A DNA stretch of 64,000 nt from Bacilli bacterium (GTDB lineage Bacteria > Bacillota_I > Bacilli_A > RFN20 > CAG-826). The first letter of the stretch is position 1. Each line of letters starts with the position of its first letter. This document shows, piece after piece, positions 24,231 through 33,000 of the stretch. The position numbers and the translations under genes are program-made. The stretch is taken from contig JAFZRR010000017.1 in NCBI GenBank assembly GCA_017619815.1, forward strand, positions 1 to 64,000, written 5' to 3'. Under the pieces are notes generated by a model, which worked only from the letters and a program-made list of their open reading frames with translations, made no database searches and was not told the origin of the DNA.

Positions 24231-24258
24231 GAATCTTCTATAAGAAGGTTCTTTTTTT
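24231..24258 (+). terminator. Terminator of the locus B operon
   Basis: GAATCTTC/GAAGGTTC stem with a 5-nt loop and a T-run that merges into the TATAAT box of the next gene. Confidence 0.85.
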
Positions 24259-24259
24259 A

Positions 24260-24265
24260 TATAAT
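24260..24265 (+). promoter_or_regulatory. -10 box of the ABC exporter operon, 10 nt from the ATG
   Basis: TATAAT directly after the locus B terminator T-run. With only 10 nt to the ATG at 24276 and no ribosome site, the transcript would start at or 3-4 nt before the start codon. Confidence 0.5.
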
Positions 24266-24275
24266 TAGTTTAGTT

Positions 24276-25274
24276 ATGATCGAAGTTAAATCTCTTACAA
24301 AAGTATTCAAAAAACCTATTCGCGGAAAAGGTGTTTTAGGCATGATTAGAACTTTGTTCTCTCGTAAGTATAAAGAAATACGAGCGGTCGATGATGTCTC
24401 TTTTGATATTAAAGAGGGAGAAATCGTCGGCTATATTGGTTCTAATGGTGCAGGTAAATCCACCACTATCAAAATGATGTGCGGCATATTAACTCCAACA
24501 TCTGGACAAGTATTAATAGACGGCAAAGAGCCATACAAGAAACGCCGCATTGTCGCCAAGGAAATAGGTGTTGTCTTTGGACAAAAAACACAACTTTGGT
24601 GGGATATTCCTTTAATTGAATCATTCAAAGTTTTGAAAGAAATTTATCAAGTTAGTGATGAAGACTATAAAACAAGAATGGAATTCCTTTCTACTGTTTT
24701 AGGTATCGATGAGTTTTTAAGTCAACCAGTAAGGACTCTCTCTTTGGGCCAAAGAATGAGAGCGGATTTAGCAGCTTCCATGCTCCATAATCCAAAGATC
24801 CTATTTTTAGATGAACCAACAATTGGTATGGATGTTCTTGTTAAAGAAAAGATCCGTTTAGCTATTCACGCATTAAACGCTAAATATCACACCACTGTTG
24901 TTTTAACTACTCATGATATGGCGGATATCGAAGATCTTTGTTCCCGCATTATCATGATTGAAAAGGGCAAAATCATTTATGATGGTCCATTAAAAGCAAT
25001 CAAACATCGTTTTGGAAATATTAAAACTTTAACAATAACAGTGCCGGCAAATATCGATCCACTTGAAGTAGCACCGTACTCAAAAGATGTCGATATGAGT
25101 AGTAAGGATGACAAAGTTATGCTTAGATTTGACGCTGATAAAGTCAAACTCGAAGATGTCGTTCAATATGCATTCTCTAGTTACCATGCGATTGATATGA
25201 AAATTACTGACATTTCTATTGAAGATGTCGTAAAGCAAATTCTTGTGCAACAAGAGGAAGCAAAACATGCTTAA
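24276..25274 (+). CDS. ABC-2 type exporter, ATP-binding subunit
   Basis: 332 residues: Walker A GSNGAGKST (55-63), signature LSLGQRMRADLA, Walker B ILFLDEPTIGMD, and H-loop TTHDMADIE. The N-terminal insertion (KPIRGKGVLGMIRTLFSRKYKE) before the first strand and the GQKTQLWWDIP segment are marks of the COG4586-type ATPase that works with two six-helix permeases. The next two genes are those permeases. Cargo is unknown; related systems are linked to lipid, drug or polysaccharide export. The permease start overlaps the stop by 8 nt. Confidence 0.93.
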   Translation: MIEVKSLTKVFKKPIRGKGVLGMIRTLFSRKYKEIRAVDDVSFDIKEGEIVGYIGSNGAGKSTTIKMMCGILTPTSGQVLIDGKEPYKKRRIVAKEIGVVFGQKTQLWWDIPLIESFKVLKEIYQVSDEDYKTRMEFLSTVLGIDEFLSQPVRTLSLGQRMRADLAASMLHNPKILFLDEPTIGMDVLVKEKIRLAIHALNAKYHTTVVLTTHDMADIEDLCSRIIMIEKGKIIYDGPLKAIKHRFGNIKTLTITVPANIDPLEVAPYSKDVDMSSKDDKVMLRFDADKVKLEDVVQYAFSSYHAIDMKITDISIEDVVKQILVQQEEAKHA

Positions 25275-26100
25275 AAAATATAAGCCATTCCTCCGTGCAT
25301 CTGCAATGGATGTTATGGCATATAAATTCAATATCTTAGTTTGGGTTATTGTCACTCTTTTTGAAGTGGCTTGTTTAGTCTTTCTTTGGTTTGCTGTTTA
25401 TCAAAGCAGTGAAGGCGGTATTGATGCTTCAATCAATGGTTTCACTTATAAAGAAATGATTGCCTATGTTGTTTTAACAACAATATTTGGTTTTGTTACT
25501 TTTAACAACGACACTCTTTGGATTATTAATAATGACATCCGAAAAGGAACTATCGGTAATTATTTAATTAAACCTATTTCTTATAGAGGTAAATTCGTAG
25601 CTTCAAACATTGGCGCTTTATTAATTATGACATTAATATTTGGCATACCGCTTTACTCAATAGGTCTAGGTGTATTAATTGGGATTGGTTTTTTACCTAT
25701 TGTTTCTGTGTGGGAATTTATTGCTCATATAGGATTATTCTTAGTCGCTGGTGTCCTTGCATGTTTAATAAATGACACAATTGCATACATATTTGGAATT
25801 CTTTGTTTCTACACAACATCTGCCTGGGGACTTAATTCTTTAAAGACCACTATTATTGCATTCTTGTCTGGTACCTTACTCCCATTAGCATTCTTCCCAC
25901 CAATATTTAGAGATATTGTTGGCTACATGCCATTTGCGGGATTAAGCCAAAATCCAGTTTTAATATTGATGATGAAATATGATTATTTTGAATCAGCGAA
26001 AGTGATTCTTATTGCTTTAGCGTGGTTAGTTATTTTGGAACTTTTTTCAAAATTACTTTTCTGTCACGCAATCAAGAAAGTAACAGTGCAGGGAGGATAA
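25267..26100 (+). CDS. ABC-2 type exporter, permease subunit 1
   Basis: 277-residue membrane protein, six hydrophobic helices, COG4587-like. Start at ATG 25267, which lies inside the last codons of the ATPase gene and has GAGGAAG upstream; an earlier in-frame ATG at 25243 lacks a ribosome site. The N-terminal amphipathic KKYKPFLRASAMDVMAYKFN and the MIAYVVLTTIFGFVTF segment are typical of ABC-2 permeases. Confidence 0.9.
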   Translation: MLKKYKPFLRASAMDVMAYKFNILVWVIVTLFEVACLVFLWFAVYQSSEGGIDASINGFTYKEMIAYVVLTTIFGFVTFNNDTLWIINNDIRKGTIGNYLIKPISYRGKFVASNIGALLIMTLIFGIPLYSIGLGVLIGIGFLPIVSVWEFIAHIGLFLVAGVLACLINDTIAYIFGILCFYTTSAWGLNSLKTTIIAFLSGTLLPLAFFPPIFRDIVGYMPFAGLSQNPVLILMMKYDYFESAKVILIALAWLVILELFSKLLFCHAIKKVTVQGG

Positions 26101-26101
26101 T

Positions 26102-26893
26102 ATGAGATACATAAAATTATATTTTACCTGCATTAAAAGAAGCATCTTATCGAGATTAGATTACAAGCATGATGCGATCATTTCGATTCTCTCATTCTTG
26201 TTTTCAAATGCTTGTTCTCTCTGTGCTTTGTATTTCATCTTGCAAGCCATTCCAACACTAAAGGGATATTCAATCGCAGAAGTTGGATTCTTCTATGGTT
26301 TTTCCATGCTTCCAATCGCTATAGATCATTTATTCAGCGATGAATTCTGGCTTGTCGCTTATCGTAGAGTACAACTTGGTGATATGGATATGCACTTCCT
26401 AAGACCAGTACCTGTGATATTCCAAATGTTTGCACAAACATTCCAACCAGATGGTTTTGGAGAAGTAATTGTTGGTATCGCAATGATTATTGTATGTGGC
26501 ATTAATTTGCATGTTACTGTTTCCTTTGGAGCAATATTTGTTCTTGTTATTGGCGCAGTGTTTGGAGCGATTATTATCACTTCATTTAAGATTATCTTCT
26601 CAGCGTTAGCATTCATCTTTAAACGCAGCGGACCACTACTTCAAATCATCTATAACTTTACAAGTTACGCTAAATATCCAATCGCCATTTATCCAAAAGT
26701 TATTCGTATTATCTTGATATTTGTTTTACCATTCGGCCTATTTGTTTCATTGCCTGTCGATACATTGCTTTATGGAACATATAATCCATATTTATTGAGC
26801 CTTTGCATCATTGGTGCGGCAATCGTGTTATTTGCGCTTGCCGTCCTTATTTGGACCAGATGCGAAAGACATTATGAATCAACTGGTTCTTAA
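26102..26893 (+). CDS. ABC-2 type exporter, permease subunit 2
   Basis: 263-residue membrane protein, six helices, COG3694-like; with subunit 1 it should form the heterodimeric channel. It starts 1 nt after the stop of subunit 1, with GGGAGG as ribosome site. RVQLGDMDMHFLRPVP is the conserved cytoplasmic loop where the ATPase docks in this class. Confidence 0.9.
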   Translation: MRYIKLYFTCIKRSILSRLDYKHDAIISILSFLFSNACSLCALYFILQAIPTLKGYSIAEVGFFYGFSMLPIAIDHLFSDEFWLVAYRRVQLGDMDMHFLRPVPVIFQMFAQTFQPDGFGEVIVGIAMIIVCGINLHVTVSFGAIFVLVIGAVFGAIIITSFKIIFSALAFIFKRSGPLLQIIYNFTSYAKYPIAIYPKVIRIILIFVLPFGLFVSLPVDTLLYGTYNPYLLSLCIIGAAIVLFALAVLIWTRCERHYESTGS

Positions 26894-26921
26894 TAAAAAA
26901 GCCGCCATTACTGACGACTTA
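26894..26921 (-). terminator. Terminator of the tRNA-Ala gene
   Basis: AAGTCGTC/GGCGGCTT stem (26913-26920 with 26899-26906) on the minus strand, loop of 6, then TTTTATT. Confidence 0.8.
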
Positions 26922-26931
26922 ACAATCTATT

Positions 26932-27007
26932 TGGTGGATCTAATCGGGATCGAACCGACGACCTCATCGTTGCGAACGATGCGCTCTCCCAACTGAGCTA
27001 CAGACCC
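26932..27007 (-). tRNA. tRNA-Ala (anticodon CGC)
   Basis: Full cloverleaf of 76 nt with encoded CCA. The anticodon arm is CATCG-TTCGCAA-CGATG, anticodon CGC reading GCG. The acceptor stem has the G3-U70 wobble pair that identifies alanine tRNAs. The T-arm contains GGTTCGATCC. A tRNA specific for the GCG codon is somewhat unexpected in such an AT-rich genome. Confidence 0.95.
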
Positions 27008-27089
27008 ATGCTTGTATTATCTTATATATCTTTTATAAAAATTTCAAATATTTATCATGTCAATACTGATAATTAAAAAATATTCTTTT

Positions 27090-27095
27090 TATAAT
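27090..27095 (+). promoter_or_regulatory. -10 box of uvrX, 6 nt from the ATG (leaderless type)
   Basis: TATAAT with CTGATA 18 nt upstream (27066-27071) as a possible -35. Transcription should start on the A of the ATG at 27102. No ribosome site. Confidence 0.6.
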
Positions 27096-27101
27096 AGTCG
27101 T

Positions 27102-28349
27102 ATGCCGAACAAAACAATTGCTGTTATAGACTTAAAAGCGTTTTACTCATTCGTAGAATGCGTTGACCGTGGGCTCGATGCTTGGACTACTCCTTTAGTT
27201 GTGGCAGATAAGGAGAGAGGAAAGAACACAATTGTTTTAAGCGTGTCTCCATTTTTAAAAGCAAGAGGGGTTCCATCAAGATTAAGAATTAGGGATTTAC
27301 CAAAAGAATATGATTATGTCTACGCAGTTCCAAGGATGGAAAGATATATTGAGAAGTCCGCGGAAGTTGTCAAAATCATGATGGAATTTGTCAGTGAAGA
27401 AGATATACATGTTTATTCAATTGACGAAGCATTCCTTGATATCACTAGTTATCTTAATTATTACAAGATGACACCACTTCAACTAGTGAGTAAGATTATT
27501 CAAACCATTAAAGATAGAACTGGATTACAAGCCACTGCAGGTATTGGTGATAATTTCTTTTTATCTAAAGTGGCGTTAGATATATACGCAAAACACGAAA
27601 GAAATGGCATTGCCACGATGCATCAAAAAGATATCAAAACTAAACTATGGCCAATTTCTCCACTTACAAAAATATGGGGTATTGGCGAAAGAACTGCAGT
27701 GAAATTAAACGCATTAGGAATATATAACGTTGGTGAATTAGCAAACGCTGATAAAGATTTTATTCATAGTCATTTTGGTATTATGGGCGATCAACTCATC
27801 AGTCACGCAAACGGTATTGATGAATCAGATGTTCATGAGGTGTACGTTCCAAAAAGTACAAGCTTATCATTAGGACAAGTTCTCTTTAAGGACTATAACA
27901 AAGATGAAATCACCACTATTATTAGAGAAATGTGTGATGACTTATCTCAGAGATTGAGAAATGAAGGAAAGCAAAGCGAATTAGTTTCTTTATATATTGG
28001 ATACTCTAAAGAAATTATGGGTGGGTTCTCTAGACAGATGTCTTTACTTCATCCCACAGATGACACAGAAGAATTATTTAATGCTTTAATGGAAATCAAA
28101 ACTCGATTTATTCAAGATTTACCAATTCGAAGAATTGGAATCAACTTCGGAAAACTATCGAGAGGTGGTTTCAAACAAATCGATATGTTTGGCGATGCAA
28201 AGAAAGAAAAAGATAACCATGACTTATTTAAAGCAATGGATAAATTAAAAGATAAATATGGAAAGAATATATTATTAAGAGCGAGTGCATTAACTGAAAA
28301 CAGTACCGCTATTGAAAGACACAATCAGATTGGAGGGCATAGGAAATGA
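27102..28349 (+). CDS. uvrX: Y-family DNA polymerase, UvrX/DinB type
   Basis: 415-residue translesion polymerase. Active-site acids: Asp10 in IAVIDLKAF, and Asp108-Glu109 in YSIDEAF; the KSTSLSLGQVLF segment (about 243-254) opens the little-finger domain. The wide AFYSFVEC and the C-terminal GFSRQMSL/RRIGINFGKLS place it with the Gram-positive UvrX/YqjW/UmuC-like branch more than with DinB proper. It copies past damaged bases. A longer frame begins upstream, but the promoter box is inside it. A YolD gene follows with an ATGA overlap, the usual partner of uvrX in Firmicutes. Confidence 0.92.
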   Translation: MPNKTIAVIDLKAFYSFVECVDRGLDAWTTPLVVADKERGKNTIVLSVSPFLKARGVPSRLRIRDLPKEYDYVYAVPRMERYIEKSAEVVKIMMEFVSEEDIHVYSIDEAFLDITSYLNYYKMTPLQLVSKIIQTIKDRTGLQATAGIGDNFFLSKVALDIYAKHERNGIATMHQKDIKTKLWPISPLTKIWGIGERTAVKLNALGIYNVGELANADKDFIHSHFGIMGDQLISHANGIDESDVHEVYVPKSTSLSLGQVLFKDYNKDEITTIIREMCDDLSQRLRNEGKQSELVSLYIGYSKEIMGGFSRQMSLLHPTDDTEELFNALMEIKTRFIQDLPIRRIGINFGKLSRGGFKQIDMFGDAKKEKDNHDLFKAMDKLKDKYGKNILLRASALTENSTAIERHNQIGGHRK

Positions 28350-28651
28350 GTGATCGCGGAATGAAAAAGTGGGCGCCATATAAAACCCTCGAAGATCAAT
28401 GGACAACATTAGATAGACTTCATGCTAGTGAAGAAAAAGTTGAGAAACCAAAAATCAGTAATGAAGTTGCAGAAGAGATTAATGACAAATTAGTCAATTA
28501 CCAAGGACAAGAATATGAATTCTTCTATTATAAAAATGGAAGAATCTTAAAAGAAAAAAGCACCATTAAGAAGATTGATGCTTTTAACAGAAAGTTGATT
28601 TTAGATAATAATATTATTATCTACTTGAAAGACTTGATTGGTGTAAGATGA
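28346..28651 (+). CDS. YolD-family protein, UvrX partner
   Basis: 101 residues with the family opening DRGMKKWAPYKTLEDQ, and a strand-rich C-terminal half (EYEFFYYKNGRILKEKSTIKKID). YolD proteins are found beside UvrX polymerases in Bacillus and are thought to regulate or assist them. Translation is coupled by the 4-nt overlap. It ends head-on against hpt with no space, and no terminator separates the two. Confidence 0.88.
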   Translation: MSDRGMKKWAPYKTLEDQWTTLDRLHASEEKVEKPKISNEVAEEINDKLVNYQGQEYEFFYYKNGRILKEKSTIKKIDAFNRKLILDNNIIIYLKDLIGVR

Positions 28652-29215
28652 TTATTTTTGATCTTTCGCGATGATTTCATTCATCTTCTTAAGATCGTCA
28701 TCATCCACCTCATAAACATAAGGTGTATTTCTTTCTAATTCATAAATATCTAAACCAAAGCCCGCGATGAATTGGTTTTCTTTCATCGTGTATCCAACAA
28801 AGTCGATTGGTACTTCCACTTCTCTTGCTGGAGCTTTATCTATCAATGTACAAACATAGATATTTTTTGCACCATTGAGTTTCATGTGTTCAGTTAAGAA
28901 CTTCATGGAATACCCTGTATCCACGATATCTTCCACGATGATGACTGAACGACCAGTGCAATCAAACGAGATATCTTTTAATAGTCTCACATTGTGAGTT
29001 CTTTTGGTTCCATAGTAAGAAGAAATACGAATATAGTCTGTATAAATGGGGCGCTTAATATATTTCATTAATTCAAACATGAAATTCATCGCGCCTTTCA
29101 TAACACCCACTAAAACAGGGACTCTTTCTTCACCCGCAGTTTTCTCATCAATCTCTTTAGCGATTCTTTGACAAATCTCTGTTATTTGTTGTTCATTCAA
29201 AATAATTCTTTTCAT
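28652..29215 (-). CDS. hpt: Hypoxanthine phosphoribosyltransferase
   Basis: 187 residues. PRPP-binding signature VIIVEDIVDTGYS near residue 98, the flexible-loop region YYGTKR, and the C-terminal YTMKENQFIAGFGLDI that holds the purine and is followed by the conserved RNTPYVYEV. It salvages hypoxanthine/guanine with PRPP. It follows prs after 4 nt, so the enzyme sits next to the source of its cosubstrate. Confidence 0.95.
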   Translation of the reverse strand: MKRIILNEQQITEICQRIAKEIDEKTAGEERVPVLVGVMKGAMNFMFELMKYIKRPIYTDYIRISSYYGTKRTHNVRLLKDISFDCTGRSVIIVEDIVDTGYSMKFLTEHMKLNGAKNIYVCTLIDKAPAREVEVPIDFVGYTMKENQFIAGFGLDIYELERNTPYVYEVDDDDLKKMNEIIAKDQK

Positions 29216-29219
29216 GAGA

Positions 29220-30188
29220 TTATCCTTTCATCACTTCAGAGATAAAGTCTTGGTGAGTTTCATATAAAGATTTTCCTTCATCTAATGAAACAATGATTTT
29301 CGCAAATAAAGGAACTAAAGAAATAACATCGATTTTATCGGTTTTGATTTCTTCTCTAAGTGGAATGGAATCGGTAATAACAAGTTTTTCTAAATGAGAA
29401 TTGTTGATTTTATCAACAGCATCTAAAGATAAGACACCATGTGTCACTGCGGCATAAACTTTCTTAGCACCTAATTCGATTAATTTTTCAACTGCGATAA
29501 CTAAAGTTCCTGCGGTGTCCACAATGTCATCAACGATGATACAGGTCTTATCTTTAACATCGCCAACGATGGATAAGATTTCCGCTTTGTTTGGTTCTGG
29601 ACGACGCTTATCAATAATCGCCAATGGAGCATTAAGTTTTTCCGCTAATTTGCTAGTTCTCACAAGTCCGCCATGGTCTGGAGAAACACAAACAATATCG
29701 CCTTCAATTTTTAAATCTTTGAAATAGCGATAGAAAAGAATGACTGGTGAAACATCATCCACTGGAATATTAAAGAATCCAGAAATTTGAGATGCGTGTA
29801 AGTCGCTAGAAACAATACGGTCAGCACCAGCAGTTTCTAACATATCTGCAACAAGCTTTGCGCTGATAGGTTGTCTTGGTTTAGCTTTACGATCTTGTCT
29901 TGAATAGCCGAAATATGGAATGACACATGTAATTGATTTTGCGCTCGCTCTTTTACAAGCATCAATACAAAGTAATAATTCCATTAATCTTTCGTTAACA
30001 GGTCTACAAGTAGATTGGATAATGTAAACATTATCTCCTCTAAATGATTTCTTTCCAGTAAAGGAAATTTCTCCGTCAGCATAATGGCTAACTTCAGTAG
30101 GAAGAACTTCCACACCAATGGTTTTGGCGATTTCAAGTGCCATATCAACATTGGCAGTTAAAGAAACTATTTTTAATCTTTCGTTCAT
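29220..30188 (-). CDS. prs: Ribose-phosphate pyrophosphokinase (PRPP synthetase)
   Basis: 322 residues: ADGEISF, FRGDNVYIIQSTCRPVNE, the catalytic flexible loop GYSRQDRKAKPRQPISAK, and the PRPP motif IIVDDIVDTAGT. It makes PRPP from ribose 5-phosphate and ATP. The ATG at 30188 follows AGGAG at good spacing; an upstream in-frame start would run into upp. The upp-prs-hpt order puts the PRPP maker between two PRPP users. Confidence 0.95.
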   Translation of the reverse strand: MNERLKIVSLTANVDMALEIAKTIGVEVLPTEVSHYADGEISFTGKKSFRGDNVYIIQSTCRPVNERLMELLLCIDACKRASAKSITCVIPYFGYSRQDRKAKPRQPISAKLVADMLETAGADRIVSSDLHASQISGFFNIPVDDVSPVILFYRYFKDLKIEGDIVCVSPDHGGLVRTSKLAEKLNAPLAIIDKRRPEPNKAEILSIVGDVKDKTCIIVDDIVDTAGTLVIAVEKLIELGAKKVYAAVTHGVLSLDAVDKINNSHLEKLVITDSIPLREEIKTDKIDVISLVPLFAKIIVSLDEGKSLYETHQDFISEVMKG

Positions 30189-30190
30189 GA

Positions 30191-30853
30191 TTATTTTGCT
30201 CCTTTCACCGTGCCAAAAATACGATCGCCACAATCACCTAGTCCTGGGCAAATATATGCGTTCTCGTTAAGTTCTCTATCTAAGGCACCAATATAAAGTG
30301 GAATGTCAGGATTCTTTTCGCAGAATGCTTTTACTCCTTCTGGTGCTGCAATAATACAAATAAATGTAATTTTCTTTGCGCCGTGCTTCTTGAGCATATT
30401 AACTGCGTCAATTGCACTGCCACCTGTCGCAAGCATTGGATCGATTAGATAAACATCCATTTCATCGATATCGACAGGAAGTTTGCAATAGTATTCAACT
30501 GGTTCTTTGGTGACTTCATCACGGTACAAACCGATATGTCCGCATGTTGCACCCGGCACTAGTTCTAACATACCATCCGCCATACCAAGACCTGCTCTTA
30601 AGATAGGTACAAAGCATAGCTTCTTACGTGATACTACTGGTTGAAGAGTCTTTTCAATTGGGGTTTCAACTTCCACCAAATGAGTTTCAATATTCCTTAG
30701 GGCTTCATATCCTTCAAGAATAGCGATCTCTTTGACTAATAGTTTGAATTGATTTGTTTTTGTTGATTTGTCTCTTAATTGAGTAATCTTGTGACTCAAT
30801 AATGGGTGATTTAACAAGGTTACATTTTTGTAATCTTTGACATTAAATTCCAT
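30191..30853 (-). CDS. upp: Uracil phosphoribosyltransferase
   Basis: 220 residues: HPLLSHKITQLRDKSTKTNQF at the start, LCFVPILRAGLGMADGML, DPMLATGGSAIDAV (PRPP site) and the C-terminal CPGLGDCGDRIFG that grips uracil. It converts uracil and PRPP to UMP. The start is set by AGGAGG 8 nt before the ATG at 30853. I see no -10 box just upstream, so its promoter is likely above the attenuator-like terminator at 30909-30927. Confidence 0.95.
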   Translation of the reverse strand: MEFNVKDYKNVTLLNHPLLSHKITQLRDKSTKTNQFKLLVKEIAILEGYEALRNIETHLVEVETPIEKTLQPVVSRKKLCFVPILRAGLGMADGMLELVPGATCGHIGLYRDEVTKEPVEYYCKLPVDIDEMDVYLIDPMLATGGSAIDAVNMLKKHGAKKITFICIIAAPEGVKAFCEKNPDIPLYIGALDRELNENAYICPGLGDCGDRIFGTVKGAK

Positions 30854-30902
30854 GTTTGTTTTCCTCCTTTTCAACTAGGGTTCTCTTTGAGATTTTCAAA
30901 AA

Positions 30903-30927
30903 CAAAAAACTCGGCAAAATACCGAGT
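30903..30927 (-). terminator. Terminator or attenuator upstream of upp
   Basis: ACTCGG/CCGAGT stem (30922-30927 with 30909-30914), then TTTTTTGTTTTT on the minus strand. It either ends the aminopeptidase transcript 155 nt after its stop or acts as an attenuator for upp. Confidence 0.8.
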
Positions 30928-30932
30928 AATTT

Positions 30933-31025
30933 CTATAAAGACACAGACATGGATTGGTGATTAACGGGCACACTACCTCTATAATTCGAGTCTAATTGGC
31001 GCTTCATTAATCTAAACACAACCAT
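30933..31025 (-). CDS. Possible 30-aa leader peptide upstream of upp
   Basis: ATG at 31025, 30 sense codons and TAG at 30933-30935, ending 5 nt before the terminator stem. The ribosome site is weak (GGAACT). A frame of this length can occur by chance; the only support is its neat fit to the terminator. Confidence 0.25.
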   Translation of the reverse strand: MVVFRLMKRQLDSNYRGSVPVNHQSMSVSL

Positions 31026-31081
31026 AGTTCCGTTCTTAATCATTAATTTATCAAACTCAATTTTGATAAACAACCATTTTA

Positions 31082-32302
31082 TTAAATGGCCCATTCACCA
31101 TCTTTGAATATTTGATGTTTGTTTCCTTTGGCATCAACACCAACGATTGATAAATCTTTGGTTCCCACCATGAAGTCAACATGGATCATGGAATCATTGA
31201 TACCTTTTGCTTTTGCTTCTTCGGTAGAAAGATTTACATCTAATAATTCTTTGAATCCAATACCTAATGCGACATGGCAAGCAGCATTTTCATCATATAA
31301 GGTGTTATAGAACAATAAACCACTTAAATTGATTGGAGATGTATATGGCACTAAAGCAACTTCACCTAATTGTGCCGCACCTTCATCCATAGACACCATG
31401 TGTTCTAATAATTTTTGATTTTTTCTAGCGTGAACTTCGCTAACTTTACCATTTTTGAATGTAATGCTGAAATCTTCAATAAGTTCACCATTATAACTTA
31501 ATGGTTTGGATGCCACTAAGGTGCCTTCACATCTACCAGCCCATGGAGTGGTAAATACTTCTTCAGTTGGAATGTTTGGATTGAATTCACCTTTGTTAGG
31601 AGCGGTTTCCACACCAGCACCCCAGTTGATACCAGGAATCAAATCAACTTCGAAGTCTGTGCCATTGCTGGCCTTGTAATATAACTTACGTAAATCTAAT
31701 GATTTAAGTTTGTTTCTTTGTTGAATTAAGAAAGCATTATGTTCTTCCCAATTCTTGACTGCATCATTACCATCGACACGTGATGTTTTAAGAATGGCTT
31801 CCCATAATTTTTCCACCGCTTCTTCTTCAGAAACATCTGGGAACATTTTCTTCGCCCAAGCTTTTCCAGGAACACCGGCGATACACCATTTGTATTTTCC
31901 ATCTGCGGCTTCGCGATATTTCTTAATTTTTGGGAATCTTTTCGCCATGACTTTAGCGATTTTAGCTTGATTGACGCCCTTTAAACCATCTGGGTCTTCA
32001 GATATAAGATAAATCATTGTTGGTAGCTTCTTAGCCATGTATTTGTATCTAGCTAAGGAGTATGGTGTTAGCTTTGCTAATTCACCAACAGTGGCGTACT
32101 TATAATGAAGTCTTCCTAATTGTTCATAATCGAATCTTACTTCAACAAATTTGGCGCCCGCTTTATAGCATTCTTCAGCGACCATATATACGAATTCAGG
32201 TTGATCTAAATCCGCACTGATCCAAATTTCATCACCTTTATTGACGTGTCCACCAATACGAGCAATTAATCTGGCGTATTCTCTTAATAATTTTTCTTCC
32301 AT
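31082..32302 (-). CDS. M29-family aminopeptidase (AmpS/PepS type)
   Basis: 406 residues. Family landmarks: FNPNIPTEEVFTTP around 237-250, SMDEGAAQLGEVALVPYTSPI (metal-binding Glu), NAACHVALG and SMIHVDFMVGTKDLSIVG (His and Asp ligands). These are double-metal cytoplasmic aminopeptidases that remove N-terminal residues from peptides. GAGGT ribosome site. Divergent from the DUF308-like membrane protein gene. Confidence 0.93.
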   Translation of the reverse strand: MEEKLLREYARLIARIGGHVNKGDEIWISADLDQPEFVYMVAEECYKAGAKFVEVRFDYEQLGRLHYKYATVGELAKLTPYSLARYKYMAKKLPTMIYLISEDPDGLKGVNQAKIAKVMAKRFPKIKKYREAADGKYKWCIAGVPGKAWAKKMFPDVSEEEAVEKLWEAILKTSRVDGNDAVKNWEEHNAFLIQQRNKLKSLDLRKLYYKASNGTDFEVDLIPGINWGAGVETAPNKGEFNPNIPTEEVFTTPWAGRCEGTLVASKPLSYNGELIEDFSITFKNGKVSEVHARKNQKLLEHMVSMDEGAAQLGEVALVPYTSPINLSGLLFYNTLYDENAACHVALGIGFKELLDVNLSTEEAKAKGINDSMIHVDFMVGTKDLSIVGVDAKGNKHQIFKDGEWAI

Positions 32303-32314
32303 AATATTACCTCG

Positions 32315-32342
32315 TTGCTATTTGCTTTATTTATTTTATAAT
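32315..32342 (+). promoter_or_regulatory. SigA-type promoter of the DUF308-like gene
   Basis: TTGCTA (32315-32320), 16 nt, TATAAT (32337-32342), 18 nt ahead of the ATG. Confidence 0.7.
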
Positions 32343-32360
32343 AACCGCGGGGGATTTGTT

Positions 32361-32942
32361 ATGAATACTGTTATAGAAAAATACAAATGGATTAAATATG
32401 TACTCGGTGGATTCGTCGCTGCGTTAGGAATTTTGATTATTCTTCTCGCATGTTTGAATTTTGGTGCATTAGAAAACGCAATCAACATTGTTGTGGCTTC
32501 TGGTTTATTAATCTTAGGTTTAGCTTCTTTGATTATTACAATCTTCACAGAAACTCATAAAGGATTTTCATTATCACTATTAATTAGCTCCGCAATTATC
32601 ACTGCAGGTATCATCTTATTAATTGCTAGATTTGGTATTGGTTTTACCATCAAAAACGTACTTTTAGTGTATATCTTAGCAGTTTTAACATTAGTGTTCG
32701 GTGTTGCTTCATTATTCAAAGTTGTCTCTTTAATCGTTTATAAAGAAAAGAAGACACTTATTGTCCTCATGGCTTTAGTGGCAGTTGCCGCAATTACCTT
32801 AGGTATCCTTGGTATCGTCTTTGCTCCTAAACTTGGTGAACTCGTTGTCGCAGCATTTGTAATCTTAGGTATCTTAGTGTTAGTAACCGGTATCTTAATG
32901 ATTGTCTTTTCTGTTCTTAGCGACAAAAAGAAATCCGCTTAA
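32361..32942 (+). CDS. Six-helix membrane protein, DUF308/HdeD-like
   Basis: 193 residues in six regularly spaced hydrophobic helices, with the pattern GILIILLACLNFG, SGLLILGLASLI and LGIVFAPKLGEL, in the style of DUF308 (HdeD-like) proteins whose role is poorly known. The start at 32361 follows GGGGG; an upstream extension of the frame lies outside the transcript predicted from the promoter. Monocistronic. Confidence 0.75.
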   Translation: MNTVIEKYKWIKYVLGGFVAALGILIILLACLNFGALENAINIVVASGLLILGLASLIITIFTETHKGFSLSLLISSAIITAGIILLIARFGIGFTIKNVLLVYILAVLTLVFGVASLFKVVSLIVYKEKKTLIVLMALVAVAAITLGILGIVFAPKLGELVVAAFVILGILVLVTGILMIVFSVLSDKKKSA

Positions 32943-32960
32943 TTATTATTTATAATAATA

Positions 32961-32990
32961 AAAAATGCTCCGATTGTTCGGGGCATTTTT
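32961..32990. terminator. Bidirectional terminator between the DUF308-like gene and secG
   Basis: ATGCTCCGA/TCGGGGCAT stem (32965-32973 with 32978-32986), T-runs on both strands. Confidence 0.9.
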
Positions 32991-33000
32991 ATTTGCTTTA

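Noticed and set aside
30875..31081. PyrR or purine/PRPP riboswitch in the upp leader
   Set aside because: I could not find the PyrR loop consensus, the ykkC-type words or a purine aptamer three-way junction.
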